Program-made: the position numbers and the translations under genes
In this document: one piece after another, positions 1-8,027 of the stretch
Position numbering within the stretch: position 1 is the first letter of the stretch
Layout: the number at the start of each line of letters is the position of its first letter
The notes under the pieces: model-generated
Database searches by the model: none
Told to the model about the DNA's origin: nothing
What the model saw: the letters and a program-made list of their open reading frames with translations, nothing else
Source: Pseudovibrio exalbescens
Lineage (GTDB): Bacteria > Pseudomonadota > Alphaproteobacteria > Rhizobiales > Stappiaceae
DNA length: 64,000 nt
Assembly: GCF_028737195.1 (NCBI RefSeq)
Contig: NZ_JAQZAJ010000006.1
Span: forward strand, 1 to 64,000
Direction of reading: 5' to 3'

Positions 1-733
1 AACAAAAACGAGCAAAATGGAAACGGAAAAGTACAAGAAAAACAACAAAATCGATCACAAAAATTCCTCTATTTATCAAGGGGATGGCTCAAGCTCCTTG
101 GGTTGCCCTGATGGCAATGAGGTTTGAAATCGGCTTCTGCGGCCATTTGGCTCGTCGTCAGTTTCCAACTGGAAATCACTGTAAAAAAATAGATTTTCTC
201 GCTGCTGGGCCCATTCGGGACAAAATTTGTGAATCGGTTTGTATTTCACTGATTGGGTTTACCGCGCGGGTTGATTTGGACGTAAATTGGATCACCTGAG
301 ATGATTGGTATTGATCATTTAAGATATATCACGCGTTCACGAGGCCGTAGTCGGCGCTTGGACCTTATGGGTTGCGGCTGTTGGCATGGCCGAGCATTGG
401 TGTGCTGCTCGTTGTAATCTTTGGGGAAGCCAATACGTGCTTTTGATTCATCTGTTGAGGTCAGGTCAGGCATTGTGCGGCGCACATAATTCACAATCAC
501 CCGCAATCTTGGCTGTAATTAATCGTCGATTGAAAGGCGGCTTGTGAAATATAAAATGGCAAAAGCGCATCTCAGGCTAATAAAATAACTTTAAGTATTG
601 CCCTTCGGGGTTTAGGTATTAATACCGGTGCTGTTTTAGATATATTTGAGTTGACAGTTTCGCCATTTGTTTATTGAATGGAACTCATCTGCTGGCGTTC
701 TTTCTACGAGACGCAAGATGTGAGGAGCAGGTT
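1..733. other. AT-rich non-coding region upstream of the tna operon
   Basis: No convincing gene is visible. Two open frames (84-299 plus, 315-506 minus) are short, lack good ribosome binding sites and resemble no family I know. The last 80 bases hold the probable tna promoter and the leader-peptide ribosome binding site. The rest may carry upstream regulatory sites, but I could not identify a convincing CRP- or FNR-type palindrome. Confidence 0.6.
651..679 (+). promoter_or_regulatory. Candidate sigma70-type promoter of the tnaC-tnaA operon
   Basis: A perfect -35 hexamer TTGACA (651-656) is followed after 17 bases by TTGAAT (674-679), a 4/6 match to the -10 consensus. It lies 55 bases upstream of the leader-peptide start at 734, a sensible distance for a short 5' leader. 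This is read from sequence only; the transcription start is not known. Confidence 0.6.
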
Positions 734-838
734 ATGAGATCCGCAGAGCTTTTTGCTCAGAAGAATGTATATTTTTACAAGGCGTGGTTTACGCAAGACA
801 TTATGCTTGCCTACGACTTCCCACGTCGCGCGGTCTAA
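734..838 (+). CDS. tnaC: TnaC-like tryptophan-sensing leader peptide
   Basis: A 34-residue ORF begins 6 bases after a GAGGAG ribosome binding site (722-727) and ends with TAA. It contains K-A-W-F-T-Q-D-I-M-L-A-Y-D-F-P-R-R. The key residues of TnaC arrest peptides are present with exact spacing: Trp18, Asp22 (+4) and Pro30 (+12), matching W12/D16/P24 of E. coli TnaC. The W-F-x-x-D-x-x-L-A-(aromatic)-x-F-P-(basic)2 pattern is even closer to the Proteus peptide. In those systems free tryptophan stalls the ribosome at the end of tnaC, blocks Rho and lets transcription reach tnaA. The tryptophanase gene starts 255 bases downstream, a spacing like that of E. coli. The function is inferred from motif and position; arrest in this organism is untested. 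Confidence 0.9.
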   Translation: MRSAELFAQKNVYFYKAWFTQDIMLAYDFPRRAV

Positions 839-1093
839 TCATTTAAAGCCCCCAATCAATACATAGCGATTACTAGAGATTCATGAGTCCATGAAGGCTG
901 CTTTGCGTCTTTGCACGTTGGTACGCCCTGAGGCTTGGAAAATCTGCGCTGCGTGTTGATGCGCGATGGGAAGTAAATCCAACAATTTGACTGAGTAACC
1001 ACGCCACTCGCGTGAAGAAAATTAAATGAATTCTCGCATTTCTGTGCTGTGGGAGCAGTACATTGATGCTTGATCTTCGACGAGGATAGTAAG
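839..1093 (+). promoter_or_regulatory. tnaC-tnaA transcribed leader, probable Rho-dependent attenuation region
   Basis: These 255 bases separate the leader peptide stop from tnaA. A C-rich, G-poor patch directly after the stop (about 846-862, including CCCCC) could act as a rut-like entry site. I see no strong intrinsic terminator, which fits Rho-dependent attenuation as in E. coli tna. The assignment rests mainly on the analogy. Confidence 0.5.
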
Positions 1094-2494
1094 ATGAAGC
1101 GCATTCCTGAGCCATTCCGCATCAAGATGGTTGAACCAATCAAGATGACAAATCGCGATGATCGCGAAAAGGCCCTTGCAGCAGCGGGCTACAACCCGTT
1201 CTTGCTGAAGAGCGATGATGTGTACATCGACCTTTTGACTGACTCCGGCACTGGTGCCATGTCCGATTACCAATGGGCAGGCATGATGATGGGTGATGAG
1301 GCTTATGCCGGTAGCCGCAACTACTACAACCTTGAGGCTGCTGTTCATCACTTCTTCCGCTACAAGCACGTGGTTCCAACACACCAGGGCCGTGGCGCTG
1401 AGCAGATTTTGTTCCCAGCGCTGATCAAGCGTATGCGCGACGTGCGTGGCGGTGAGAACCCAGTTTTCATCTCCAACTACCACTTTGATACCACGGCTGC
1501 GCATATTGAATTGAACGGCGCGAAGGCCATCAACGTGGTCACGGAAAAGGCTTATGACACCACTTCCTATTATGACTGGAAGGGTGACTTTGACCTGGAC
1601 AAGTTGGAAGCGGAAATCAAGAAGCACGGTTCGAAGAACGTTGCGGCGATCATCACCACAGTGACGTGTAACTCTTCCGGTGGTCAGCCTGTTTCAATGG
1701 CCAACATGCGTGCGGTATATGAACTTGCTGCCAAGAACGACATTCCGGTCGTGATTGACTCCGCACGCTATTGCGAGAACGCCTACTTCATCAAAAAGCG
1801 TGAAGCTGGATACGAAAACCACTCCATTACCGACATCATCCGCGAAATGTACTCCTACGGCGACATGCTGACCATGTCCGCCAAGAAGGATCCGCTGGTG
1901 AACATCGGTGGCATGTGCGCGATCCGTGAGAAGGAAGATCTGTTCCGTGCGGTTCAGACCCTGTGCGTGCCAATGGAAGGTTTCGTAACTTACGGCGGTC
2001 TGGCCGGTCGTGACATGGAAGCGTTGGCTCGCGGCATGCATGAAGGGGCTGACGAAGACTTCTTGCACTACCGCATCTCACAGGTTGAGTACCTGGGTGA
2101 ACGCCTGCGCGCAGGTGGCGTGCCGATCCAGTATCCAACGGGTGGTCACGCTGTGTTTGTTGATGCGCGTAAGATCGTGCCGCACATTCCTGGCGATCAG
2201 TTCCCAGCGCAAGCGCTTTGTAATGCGCTTTACCTGGAAGCCGGTGTGCGTCCGGTGGAAATCGGTTCCTTCTTGTTGGGCCGTGATCCAGAGACCGGCA
2301 AGCAGAAGGAGTCACCGCTTGAACTGATGCGTCTGACCATCCCACGCCGTGTCTACACCAACGACCATATGGACTACATCGCTGACGGTCTCATCGAGGT
2401 CGTCAAGAATGCCGAAAAGCTGAAGGGCCTGGACTTCGACTATGAACCGCCGGTCCTGCGTCACTTCACCGCTCGGTTAAAGCCTGTGAAATAA
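1094..2494 (+). CDS. tnaA: Tryptophanase (tryptophan indole-lyase)
   Basis: A PLP enzyme of 466 residues that cleaves L-tryptophan to indole, pyruvate and ammonia. The sequence follows the beta-eliminating lyase family throughout: N-terminal [14 protein letters not shown] near 48-54, P-T-H-Q-G-R-G-A-E near 95-103, D-S-A-R at 222-225, and the PLP lysine in M-S-A-K-K-D (Lys265, equivalent to E. coli Lys270). Its close relative tyrosine phenol-lyase has Arg in M-E-R-G and Phe in R-F-F-T-A. Here they read V-E-I-G and R-H-F-T-A, as in tryptophanase, so substrate assignment is firm. The start at 1094 has GAGG nine bases upstream and matches the family N-terminus. The tnaC-like leader and tryptophan permease on either side agree. 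Confidence 0.95.
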   Translation: MKRIPEPFRIKMVEPIKMTNRDDREKALAAAGYNPFLLKSDDVYIDLLTDSGTGAMSDYQWAGMMMGDEAYAGSRNYYNLEAAVHHFFRYKHVVPTHQGRGAEQILFPALIKRMRDVRGGENPVFISNYHFDTTAAHIELNGAKAINVVTEKAYDTTSYYDWKGDFDLDKLEAEIKKHGSKNVAAIITTVTCNSSGGQPVSMANMRAVYELAAKNDIPVVIDSARYCENAYFIKKREAGYENHSITDIIREMYSYGDMLTMSAKKDPLVNIGGMCAIREKEDLFRAVQTLCVPMEGFVTYGGLAGRDMEALARGMHEGADEDFLHYRISQVEYLGERLRAGGVPIQYPTGGHAVFVDARKIVPHIPGDQFPAQALCNALYLEAGVRPVEIGSFLLGRDPETGKQKESPLELMRLTIPRRVYTNDHMDYIADGLIEVVKNAEKLKGLDFDYEPPVLRHFTARLKPVK

Positions 2495-2503
2495 GGCACT
2501 TAG

Positions 2504-2535
2504 GGGAGGCACCTATGGGAATGTGCCTCCCTTTT
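2504..2535 (+). terminator. Intercistronic terminator/attenuator between tnaA and the permease
   Basis: A perfect 9-bp stem (GGGAGGCAC 2504-2512 with GTGCCTCCC 2523-2531) and a 10-base loop are followed by TTTT. It probably lowers downstream transcription relative to tnaA or stabilises the tnaA 3' end. The next gene starts only 36 bases later and has no obvious separate promoter, so partial read-through is likely. Confidence 0.75.
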
Positions 2536-2570
2536 CATTATCAATCATTACTTCATGGGAGAGAAGTAAG

Positions 2571-3842
2571 ATGACCGACGTTACTGAGGCCAAAGCTGCT
2601 GGCCAATCCAAAGTAAGTCCATCGTTTCTGGGAGGTGCGATGATCATTGCCGGTACGGCGGTAGGGGCAGGCATGTTCTCTGTTCCAACCGTGAGTGCGG
2701 GCATGTGGAGCATTTGGGCGATCTTCGCGCTCGTGTTCACTTGGTTTTGTATGCTGCATTCAGGTCTGATGATCCTGGAAACCAATCTGAACTACCCAGT
2801 CGGTTCGAGTTTCGACACAATGGTGAAAGACACCCTCGGGAGCGGGTGGAACATCATCAACAACCTTTCTGTGGCCTTCGTCGGCTACATTCTGTGCTAC
2901 GCCTATATTTCTGGCGGCGGGTCCATCGTGAACCACACATTGATGGCAACCGTCGGTGTTGCGCCTCCGCAGATAATTGCGGGCTTCATCTTTGCTTTGG
3001 GCCTTGGGGCATTCGTGTGGTACTCCACCAAGGCTGTTGACCGGTTCACCACCATTCTGATTGGCGGTATGGTCATCACCTTCGTGATGTCCGTATCTGG
3101 TTACACCTTTGAAATGAAGGCCGATGTCTTCTTTGATACCGGCAACGATCAGAGTGTTCTCAGCTACTTCCCGTATATGTTTGCGGCGCTGCCATTCTGC
3201 TTGGCCTCCTTCGGTTTTCACCACAATGTGCCGAGCTTGATGAAGTACTACGGCAAAGAGCCGCGCAAGATTGTCAAGTCACTGGCATTGGGCACCGGTC
3301 TGGCGCTGTGTCTTTACATCGTCTGGCTGTTTGCCACCTTAGGTAACATTCCTCGGCCTGAGTTTGCACAGGTCATTGCAGAGGGCGGCAACATCGGTGT
3401 TCTCGTGGATGCTCTGGGCCGGACCGTAGAGAACGTCTCTGCTTCCAACCTTCTGTCTGCTTTCGGCAATATGGCCGTAGCCAGTTCGTTCCTCGGTGTG
3501 GCGTTGGGCCTTTTTGACTTCCTCGCCGACTTCTTCAAGTTCGACAATAGCCGGGCGGGCCGGACGAAAACGGCTGCGGTGACTTTGATCCCGCCGATCA
3601 TCGGTGGCCTGTTCTTCCCGAACGGTTTCATCATCGCAATTGGTTTTGCCGGTCTGGCAGCAACAATCTGGGCTGCAATTGTGCCTGCTTTGATGGCCAA
3701 GGCCAGCCGCGAGAAGTTTGGTAACCCACAGTTCCGTGTGTGGGGTGGTACGGCATTGATCTACCTGATCGTCGCATACGGCCTGCTGATCGCAGTCAGC
3801 CATATCCTTGGCATGATGCACCTGCTGCCGGTCTATCCATAA
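2571..3842 (+). CDS. mtr: Tryptophan permease of the HAAAP family (Mtr/TnaB type)
   Basis: A 423-residue inner-membrane proton symporter for tryptophan or indole. It follows E. coli Mtr/TnaB nearly end to end: the first helix G-G-A-M-I-I-A-G-T-A-V-G-A-G-M-F-S, then T-W-F-C-M-L-H-S-G-L-M-I-L-E, L-P-F-C-L-A-S-F-G-F-H, V-P-S-L-M-K-Y-Y-G-K, S-S-F-L-G-V-x-L-G-L-F-D, and the C-terminal L-L-P-V-Y. About eleven hydrophobic segments are visible. The start at 2571 is chosen because GGGAGAG lies upstream and the encoded N-terminus matches the family; a longer frame to 2523 would overlap the terminator hairpin. Its place after tnaA matches the tnaCAB arrangement. Whether it is orthologous to Mtr or to TnaB cannot be decided by eye. 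Confidence 0.9.
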   Translation: MTDVTEAKAAGQSKVSPSFLGGAMIIAGTAVGAGMFSVPTVSAGMWSIWAIFALVFTWFCMLHSGLMILETNLNYPVGSSFDTMVKDTLGSGWNIINNLSVAFVGYILCYAYISGGGSIVNHTLMATVGVAPPQIIAGFIFALGLGAFVWYSTKAVDRFTTILIGGMVITFVMSVSGYTFEMKADVFFDTGNDQSVLSYFPYMFAALPFCLASFGFHHNVPSLMKYYGKEPRKIVKSLALGTGLALCLYIVWLFATLGNIPRPEFAQVIAEGGNIGVLVDALGRTVENVSASNLLSAFGNMAVASSFLGVALGLFDFLADFFKFDNSRAGRTKTAAVTLIPPIIGGLFFPNGFIIAIGFAGLAATIWAAIVPALMAKASREKFGNPQFRVWGGTALIYLIVAYGLLIAVSHILGMMHLLPVYP

Positions 3843-3875
3843 GGAAATGGCTCTAGTGAAAAGGGGAGGTGTACT

Positions 3876-4745
3876 GTGAAGGGTGTTCTGTCTATTCAGT
3901 CTCATGTGACTTTTGGTCATGCCGGGAACAGTTGCGCCGTATTTCCAATGCAGCGCATGGGGCTGGAGGTCTGGCCAATCCATACGGTGCACTTCTCCAA
4001 TCACACCCAATACCCTGAAGGGTGGCGGGGGCAAGTGATGCCAACGGAACAGATTGCAGAGATTTTTGAGGGGCTTGTTGGGCTGGGTGTCCTGCAGAAC
4101 GTCTCTGCCATCCTTACGGGCTACATCGGCGATGCTTCACAATGTGATGTCATTGCCGACATTGTAACCCGTGTAAAAGCGGAGAACCCTGAGTGTCTTT
4201 ATCTGTGTGATCCCGTAATGGGCTCGCCAGAGAAAGGATGTGTGGTGAGTGAAGGCGTTGCTGAAAGCCTCATCCACACTTTAATGCCCCTGGCAGATAT
4301 CTTGGTCCCAAATCAATTTGAGCTGACGCAGTTTGTCGGTCGCCCAATTGCAACTTTAAAGGATGCATTTGAGCTATGCCAAAGCGCGCGTGAGCTGGGT
4401 CCGGATATTGTCGTTGCGAAGCATTTGCATTGCATGTCTGAGACGGAGTTCTCAATGGTCATGGCGACCGGCGAGGGAACCTATCTGGCGCAGCGACCGC
4501 ATTTGACCTTCGAACGCCAGCCTGTTGGCGTTGGGGATTTAATTTCAGCAGTTTTCATGGCCGGCTTGCTCACCGGCCGCAGTCCTCTGGCTGCTTTTGA
4601 GCATACCCATAACGCCGTTTACGGTGTCCTTAAAACTACTCAGGCGCTGGATGAATGGGAGCTTCAAACCATTGCGGCACAACGCGAATTTGATGTTCCA
4701 ACCAGCCAGCTCCGTGCACAAAACATAATGGAGACAACTTCATGA
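3876..4745 (+). CDS. pdxY: Pyridoxal kinase family protein (PdxY-like)
   Basis: A 289-residue ribokinase-fold kinase, predicted to phosphorylate pyridoxal to PLP in the cytoplasm. Family marks: an N-terminal S-I-Q-S-H-V-x-x-G-H-A-G-N-S, the H-T-V-x-F-S-N-H segment near 37-44, D-P-V-M-G-S near 112-117, and the C-terminal V-G-V-G-D-L anion-hole region, where the catalytic Asp sits in G-D. Translation starts at GTG 3876, preceded by GGGGAGG (3863-3869). Its stop overlaps the ridA start by four bases. Placement behind tryptophanase, an abundant PLP enzyme, suggests a dedicated supply of cofactor, which is unusual for tna loci. A separate role in general vitamin B6 salvage is also possible. Confidence 0.88.
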   Translation: MKGVLSIQSHVTFGHAGNSCAVFPMQRMGLEVWPIHTVHFSNHTQYPEGWRGQVMPTEQIAEIFEGLVGLGVLQNVSAILTGYIGDASQCDVIADIVTRVKAENPECLYLCDPVMGSPEKGCVVSEGVAESLIHTLMPLADILVPNQFELTQFVGRPIATLKDAFELCQSARELGPDIVVAKHLHCMSETEFSMVMATGEGTYLAQRPHLTFERQPVGVGDLISAVFMAGLLTGRSPLAAFEHTHNAVYGVLKTTQALDEWELQTIAAQREFDVPTSQLRAQNIMETTS

Positions 4746-5128
4746 TCTCAATCGATACTAAAGACGCCCCTGCCGCTATTGGTCCATATGTTCAGGGTGT
4801 AACTCTGGGCGATCTGGTCATCACTTCTGGTCAGCTGCCAATTGATGTCGCTACCGGCGAAATGCCTGCGACTGTTGAAGAGCAGACCCTTCAGTCTCTG
4901 AAGAACGCTCTGGCAATCGTTGAAGAAGGCGGCCTGACCGTACGCGATATCATGAAGACAACTGTTTTTGTGAAGGATCTCAACGACTTTGCAAAGGTGA
5001 ACGAAGTTTACGGCAAGTTCTTTGAAGACCGCGAAGCTCCGTTCCCAGCACGTTCTTGCGTGGAAGTTGCACGTCTTCCAAAGGATGCTCTGGTCGAGAT
5101 CGAAGTTCTGGCATACCCACGCGGCTAA
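4742..5128 (+). CDS. ridA: RidA enamine/imine deaminase
   Basis: A 128-residue member of the YjgF/YER057c/UK114 family that hydrolyses reactive 2-aminoacrylate and related imines to ketoacids. Diagnostic features are I-G-P-Y-V-Q-G-V near the N-terminus, the S-G-Q-L-P region near 29-33, and R-S-C-V-E-V-A-R-L-P with the conserved Arg104 that binds the substrate carboxylate. It is translationally coupled to pdxY (ATGA overlap). Tryptophanase releases 2-aminoacrylate as an enzyme product that decays to pyruvate and can damage PLP enzymes, so RidA in the same operon is metabolically sensible. Its codon use is biased towards a few codons, suggesting high expression. Confidence 0.92.
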   Translation: MISIDTKDAPAAIGPYVQGVTLGDLVITSGQLPIDVATGEMPATVEEQTLQSLKNALAIVEEGGLTVRDIMKTTVFVKDLNDFAKVNEVYGKFFEDREAPFPARSCVEVARLPKDALVEIEVLAYPRG

Positions 5129-5215
5129 TCCGCTTGTCGGTATGATGAGGCGTCAGGCTCCAAGATAGCCCTTTGGGCTGGCGTTGGTCGGTAAAGCCTG
5201 ACAGCTTTGATGGGA

Positions 5216-5250
5216 AGTCTCCGCCATTTATTATGGCGGGGACTTTCTTT
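5216..5250 (+). terminator. Intrinsic terminator of the tna-pdxY-ridA operon
   Basis: A 12-bp stem (5216-5227 with 5233-5244, one G-T wobble), loop TTATT, is followed by TTCTTT. It lies 88 bases after ridA and ends the operon before the convergent monooxygenase gene. Confidence 0.75.
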
Positions 5251-5392
5251 GCATATCTCAAGAGAGCGCGCTGACGATGTGATGCTCCACTAAGCAGCAT
5301 CCGTTCACTGGTCAGCAGCGCAGGTGTCGGCGAACGACCAATGACCCGCACGGGTCGCGGGAGGCCTGTCTACCGGTGTGACCTCTAAGACT

Positions 5393-5707
5393 TTAGCGCT
5401 TCTCTGTCAAAATGACCTCGAAACCTTCAAAGTGCGGCCCTTCAAGGTACATGTGCTTGCGATCGCCCGCTCCCTTATGAGCGGCGCGGAAGGCTTCAGA
5501 ACGGGTCCAGGCAATGAAGTTCTCTTCGCTGTCCCAAACAGTGTGTGATGCATACAGCGTATGGTCCTCGTGTACCGCGCCCTTCAGCATGTTGAACTCA
5601 AGGTAGCCTGGTACCGTGTTGAGGTGCCGCTCGCGGGATTTCCAAACGTCTTCAAACTCTTCTTCATGCCCACGGACAACCTTGAAGCGGTTCATTGCGA
5701 TGTACAT
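5393..5707 (-). CDS. Heme-degrading monooxygenase, IsdG/HmuQ type
   Basis: A 104-residue ABM-domain protein. The three catalytic residues of IsdG-type heme oxygenases are at the expected positions: Asn6 (M-N-R), Trp67 (I-A-W-T) and His77 (A-A-H-K). The V-W-D-S-E-E-N-F-I-A-W-T-R-S-x-x-F motif is typical. These enzymes open the heme ring with a reductase-supplied electron source and free iron in the cytoplasm. The gene faces away from hmuTUV and shares the 293-bp promoter region with it, so co-regulation by iron is likely. The general ABM family also includes antibiotic biosynthesis monooxygenases, but the triad plus context favour heme. Confidence 0.82.
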   Translation of the reverse strand: MYIAMNRFKVVRGHEEEFEDVWKSRERHLNTVPGYLEFNMLKGAVHEDHTLYASHTVWDSEENFIAWTRSEAFRAAHKGAGDRKHMYLEGPHFEGFEVILTEKR

Positions 5708-5911
5708 GCCTAAATTCCTATTTCATTGATCGGTTGATGCTGGCAACAGGGCGAAGTGATGTACCATCCCGGTTAGCTGGCGTTCCCTCTAACAGGGTTC
5801 AAGGGGTTTTGGTGATGTGTGCTGCGCCCATGGTCCAGCGGGTATTGTGTTTGAGGCTCAACAAGGGCGTTGATTTCTTATTTAAATATGAGTACTAAAG
5901 TCAAGAAATAA

Positions 5912-5930
5912 CTTGCGAGCGACTCGCAAG
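5912..5930. promoter_or_regulatory. Inverted repeat in the heme-locus promoter region, possible Fur-family operator
   Basis: CTTGCGAG (5912-5919), CGA, CTCGCAAG (5923-5930) is a perfect 8-bp inverted repeat between the divergent monooxygenase and hmuT genes. Its core TTGC-N9-GCAA (17 bp) agrees with the alphaproteobacterial Fur/Mur-type pattern TTGCAAATGATTTGCAA at 12 of 17 positions. I see no ICE (Irr) box. The regulator is therefore a guess. Confidence 0.5.
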
Positions 5931-6000
5931 AGAGTGCGTAGGTGCGAGTTGAGGCTTCTCAAATCAACCCCAAGCTGGAAACAGATTGTGAGGACGATTT

Positions 6001-6897
6001 ATGAGACCTTTTACTGCCTGCGCCCTTTTCAAAAGATCAGCAGCATTTGGTTTAGTGGCCATCCTTGTTCTGCTTGCGCTTCCTCAGGCTTCATTCACCG
6101 CGAACGCGCAATCAGAATCAAGGGTGGTCGCTATCGGTTCCTCTGCCACGGAGATTGTTTATGCTCTGGGCGAAGAGGACCGCTTGGTCGCAGTCGACAC
6201 CACCAGTTCCTACCCAGAGGCGGCAGCAAAGCTGCCAAATGTGGGCTACATTCGTGCCCTGAGTGCTGAAGGTCTGCTTTCCGTTGAGCCGGAGCTGGTG
6301 TTGATGATGGAAGGGGCCGGTCCTGCGGCAACGCTGGATGTGCTGAAAGCGTCGGCAGTCCCACTCATTTCCATTCCAGAGGGCTTTTCCAAGGCCGCAA
6401 TCATCGAAAAGATCCGCGTGATTGGTGAAGCGCTTGAGGTTGAAGATAAGGCGCAGGTACTCGCCGCTAAGGTGAGTGCTGATATGGATGCAGCAATCAA
6501 CGATGCAGCCCAAAGCGGTGCAAAGCCCAAGGTGATGTTCGTGCTCTCAATTGCTGGTGACCGGCTGACCGTTGCCGGAACCGACACGGCGGCAGAGGCA
6601 ATCATAGAGCTGGCCGGCGGAGAAAATGCCATGACAGGTTTTTCTGGCTATAAGCCTGTGGTCACTGAAGCTCTGCTTTCCGCTAAGCCTGACGTGGTCT
6701 TGATGATGGACCGTCACGGCGGCGCAAACATGAAGGAAGCCCTCAACAGCTTCGCGGCTTTGAAGCAAACTCCAGCGGGCCAGAACCAAGCCTTTATTGC
6801 CATGAACGGCGCGTATCTGCTGGGCTTTGGTCCGCGCACAGCCGATGCCATTCGTGAGCTTTCTGCGCAACTCAAAGCCTTCGCGCCAAAGGGTTAG
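6001..6897 (+). CDS. hmuT: Hemin ABC transporter substrate-binding protein
   Basis: A 298-residue periplasmic protein that takes hemin from the outer-membrane receptor to HmuUV. It has a signal peptide (hydrophobic stretch about 14-30, likely cleavage near A-N-A-Q). The class III binding fold begins R-V-V-A-I-G-S-S-A-T-E-I-V-Y-A-L-G, followed by V-G-Y-I-R-A-L-S-A-E-G-L-L-S-x-x-P-E-L-V. The tyrosine in G-Y-I-R fits the heme-ligand position of HmuT/ShuT proteins. The C-terminal half has G-Y-K-P-V-V-T-E-A-L-L and M-M-D-R-H-G-G. It is first of three genes, with 14 bases to hmuU. No TonB-dependent heme receptor or HmuS is present in the window. Confidence 0.9.
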   Translation: MRPFTACALFKRSAAFGLVAILVLLALPQASFTANAQSESRVVAIGSSATEIVYALGEEDRLVAVDTTSSYPEAAAKLPNVGYIRALSAEGLLSVEPELVLMMEGAGPAATLDVLKASAVPLISIPEGFSKAAIIEKIRVIGEALEVEDKAQVLAAKVSADMDAAINDAAQSGAKPKVMFVLSIAGDRLTVAGTDTAAEAIIELAGGENAMTGFSGYKPVVTEALLSAKPDVVLMMDRHGGANMKEALNSFAALKQTPAGQNQAFIAMNGAYLLGFGPRTADAIRELSAQLKAFAPKG

Positions 6898-6911
6898 GGA
6901 GGTTTGCAGCT

Positions 6912-8015
6912 ATGGCATCTGTTGCAGAGAGCTTTGAAAATTCATCGGAATTTGGGCAAGGAGCAACCAGGAGCCCGAGAGACTTTTGGAAGTCGATCTG
7001 TTTGCCATCGCTTGCTGTCGTGTTTGCTGTCGTGATGATTTTGTCCGTCGCCATTGGGCCCACGTCGGTGAGTTTTGGCGCGCTCGGACGTTGGCTGGTC
7101 TCTTTTGTTGGCGGTGAGGCGCTTTCTCTTAGAGATCAGGTGGTGCTGTTTGATATTCGGATGCCGCGAACGGTACTGGGTGCGTTGATTGGTGCGTCGC
7201 TGGGGGTAGCGGGTGCCATGATGCAGGGGTTGTTCCGCAACCCTCTTGCAGATCCGGGTCTTATCGGCGTTGCTTCCGGATCCAGCCTGGCCGCTGTTTC
7301 AGTCATTGTGTTGGCGAGCCATTTGCCGGTGGCTCTGGCGGTGCACGCTGGTACCTATCTGCTTCCACTTGCAGCGTTCTTTGGGGGGCTGGTCACCACC
7401 CTTGTTCTCTACAAGGTGTCCACCCGCGGCGGCGAGACATCCATCGCAACCATGTTGCTTGCAGGGATAGCTCTGGGCGCGCTGACTGGAGCGGTAACTG
7501 GGCTTTTGATCTTCAAGAGTGATGATGCTCAGCTGCGTGACTTCACGTTCTGGAGCATGGGCAGCTTGGGGGCTGCGACATGGCAACGGGTGCTCTCGAT
7601 CTTGCCATTCGTTCTGGCATTGTTGTTCTCAATTCCGTTTCTTTCCAAAGGCTTGAATGCACTTTTGTTGGGGGAGGCAGAAGCCTTCCACATGGGCTTC
7701 AACACGCAGAAACTGAAGCGAATTTTGATCATCGTGGTCGCCGCGGCGACGGGTGCGGCGGTTTCTGCGGCTGGCGCAATCGGGTTTGTCGGCATTGTGG
7801 TGCCGCATCTGTTGAGGCTTCTGATCGGACCGGATCACCGCTTGCTGTTGCCTTGTTGCGCCTTGCTCGGCGCGGCGTTGTTGGTGGCGGCGGATATGGT
7901 GAGCCGGAGCATCGTTGCGCCTGCGGAGCTGCCGATCGGCATCATCATGGCGGTGATAGGGGCGCCCGTATTCCTATCCATCTTGCTCGGCCGACGTTCA
8001 TTGATCAGTCTTTAA
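6912..8015 (+). CDS. hmuU: Hemin ABC transporter permease (FecCD family)
   Basis: A 367-residue inner-membrane permease with about ten transmembrane segments. The FecCD signature is clear: F-D-I-R-M-P-R-T-V-L-G-A-L-I-G-A-S-L-G-V-A-G near the first quarter, Q-G-L-F-R-N-P-L-A-D-P-G-L-I-G, then W-S-M-G-S-L-G-A-A-T-W in the middle, and F-V-G-I-V-V-P-H-L-L-R-L-L-I-G near the C-terminus, the coupling region for the ATPase. The protein has an unusually long hydrophilic N-terminus of about 30 residues before the first helix; a later start is possible, but AGGGAGG lies before 6912. Confidence 0.9.
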   Translation: MASVAESFENSSEFGQGATRSPRDFWKSICLPSLAVVFAVVMILSVAIGPTSVSFGALGRWLVSFVGGEALSLRDQVVLFDIRMPRTVLGALIGASLGVAGAMMQGLFRNPLADPGLIGVASGSSLAAVSVIVLASHLPVALAVHAGTYLLPLAAFFGGLVTTLVLYKVSTRGGETSIATMLLAGIALGALTGAVTGLLIFKSDDAQLRDFTFWSMGSLGAATWQRVLSILPFVLALLFSIPFLSKGLNALLLGEAEAFHMGFNTQKLKRILIIVVAAATGAAVSAAGAIGFVGIVVPHLLRLLIGPDHRLLLPCCALLGAALLVAADMVSRSIVAPAELPIGIIMAVIGAPVFLSILLGRRSLISL

Positions 8016-8027
8016 CGGGGCAGATGC

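Noticed and set aside
84-506. Short open frames upstream of the tna promoter (84-299 plus, 315-506 minus)
   Set aside because: No good ribosome binding site, no family resemblance and atypical composition.
1094-2494. Tyrosine phenol-lyase
   Set aside because: Residues that distinguish the two enzymes (V-E-I-G and R-H-F-T-A) are those of tryptophanase, and a TnaC leader precedes the gene.
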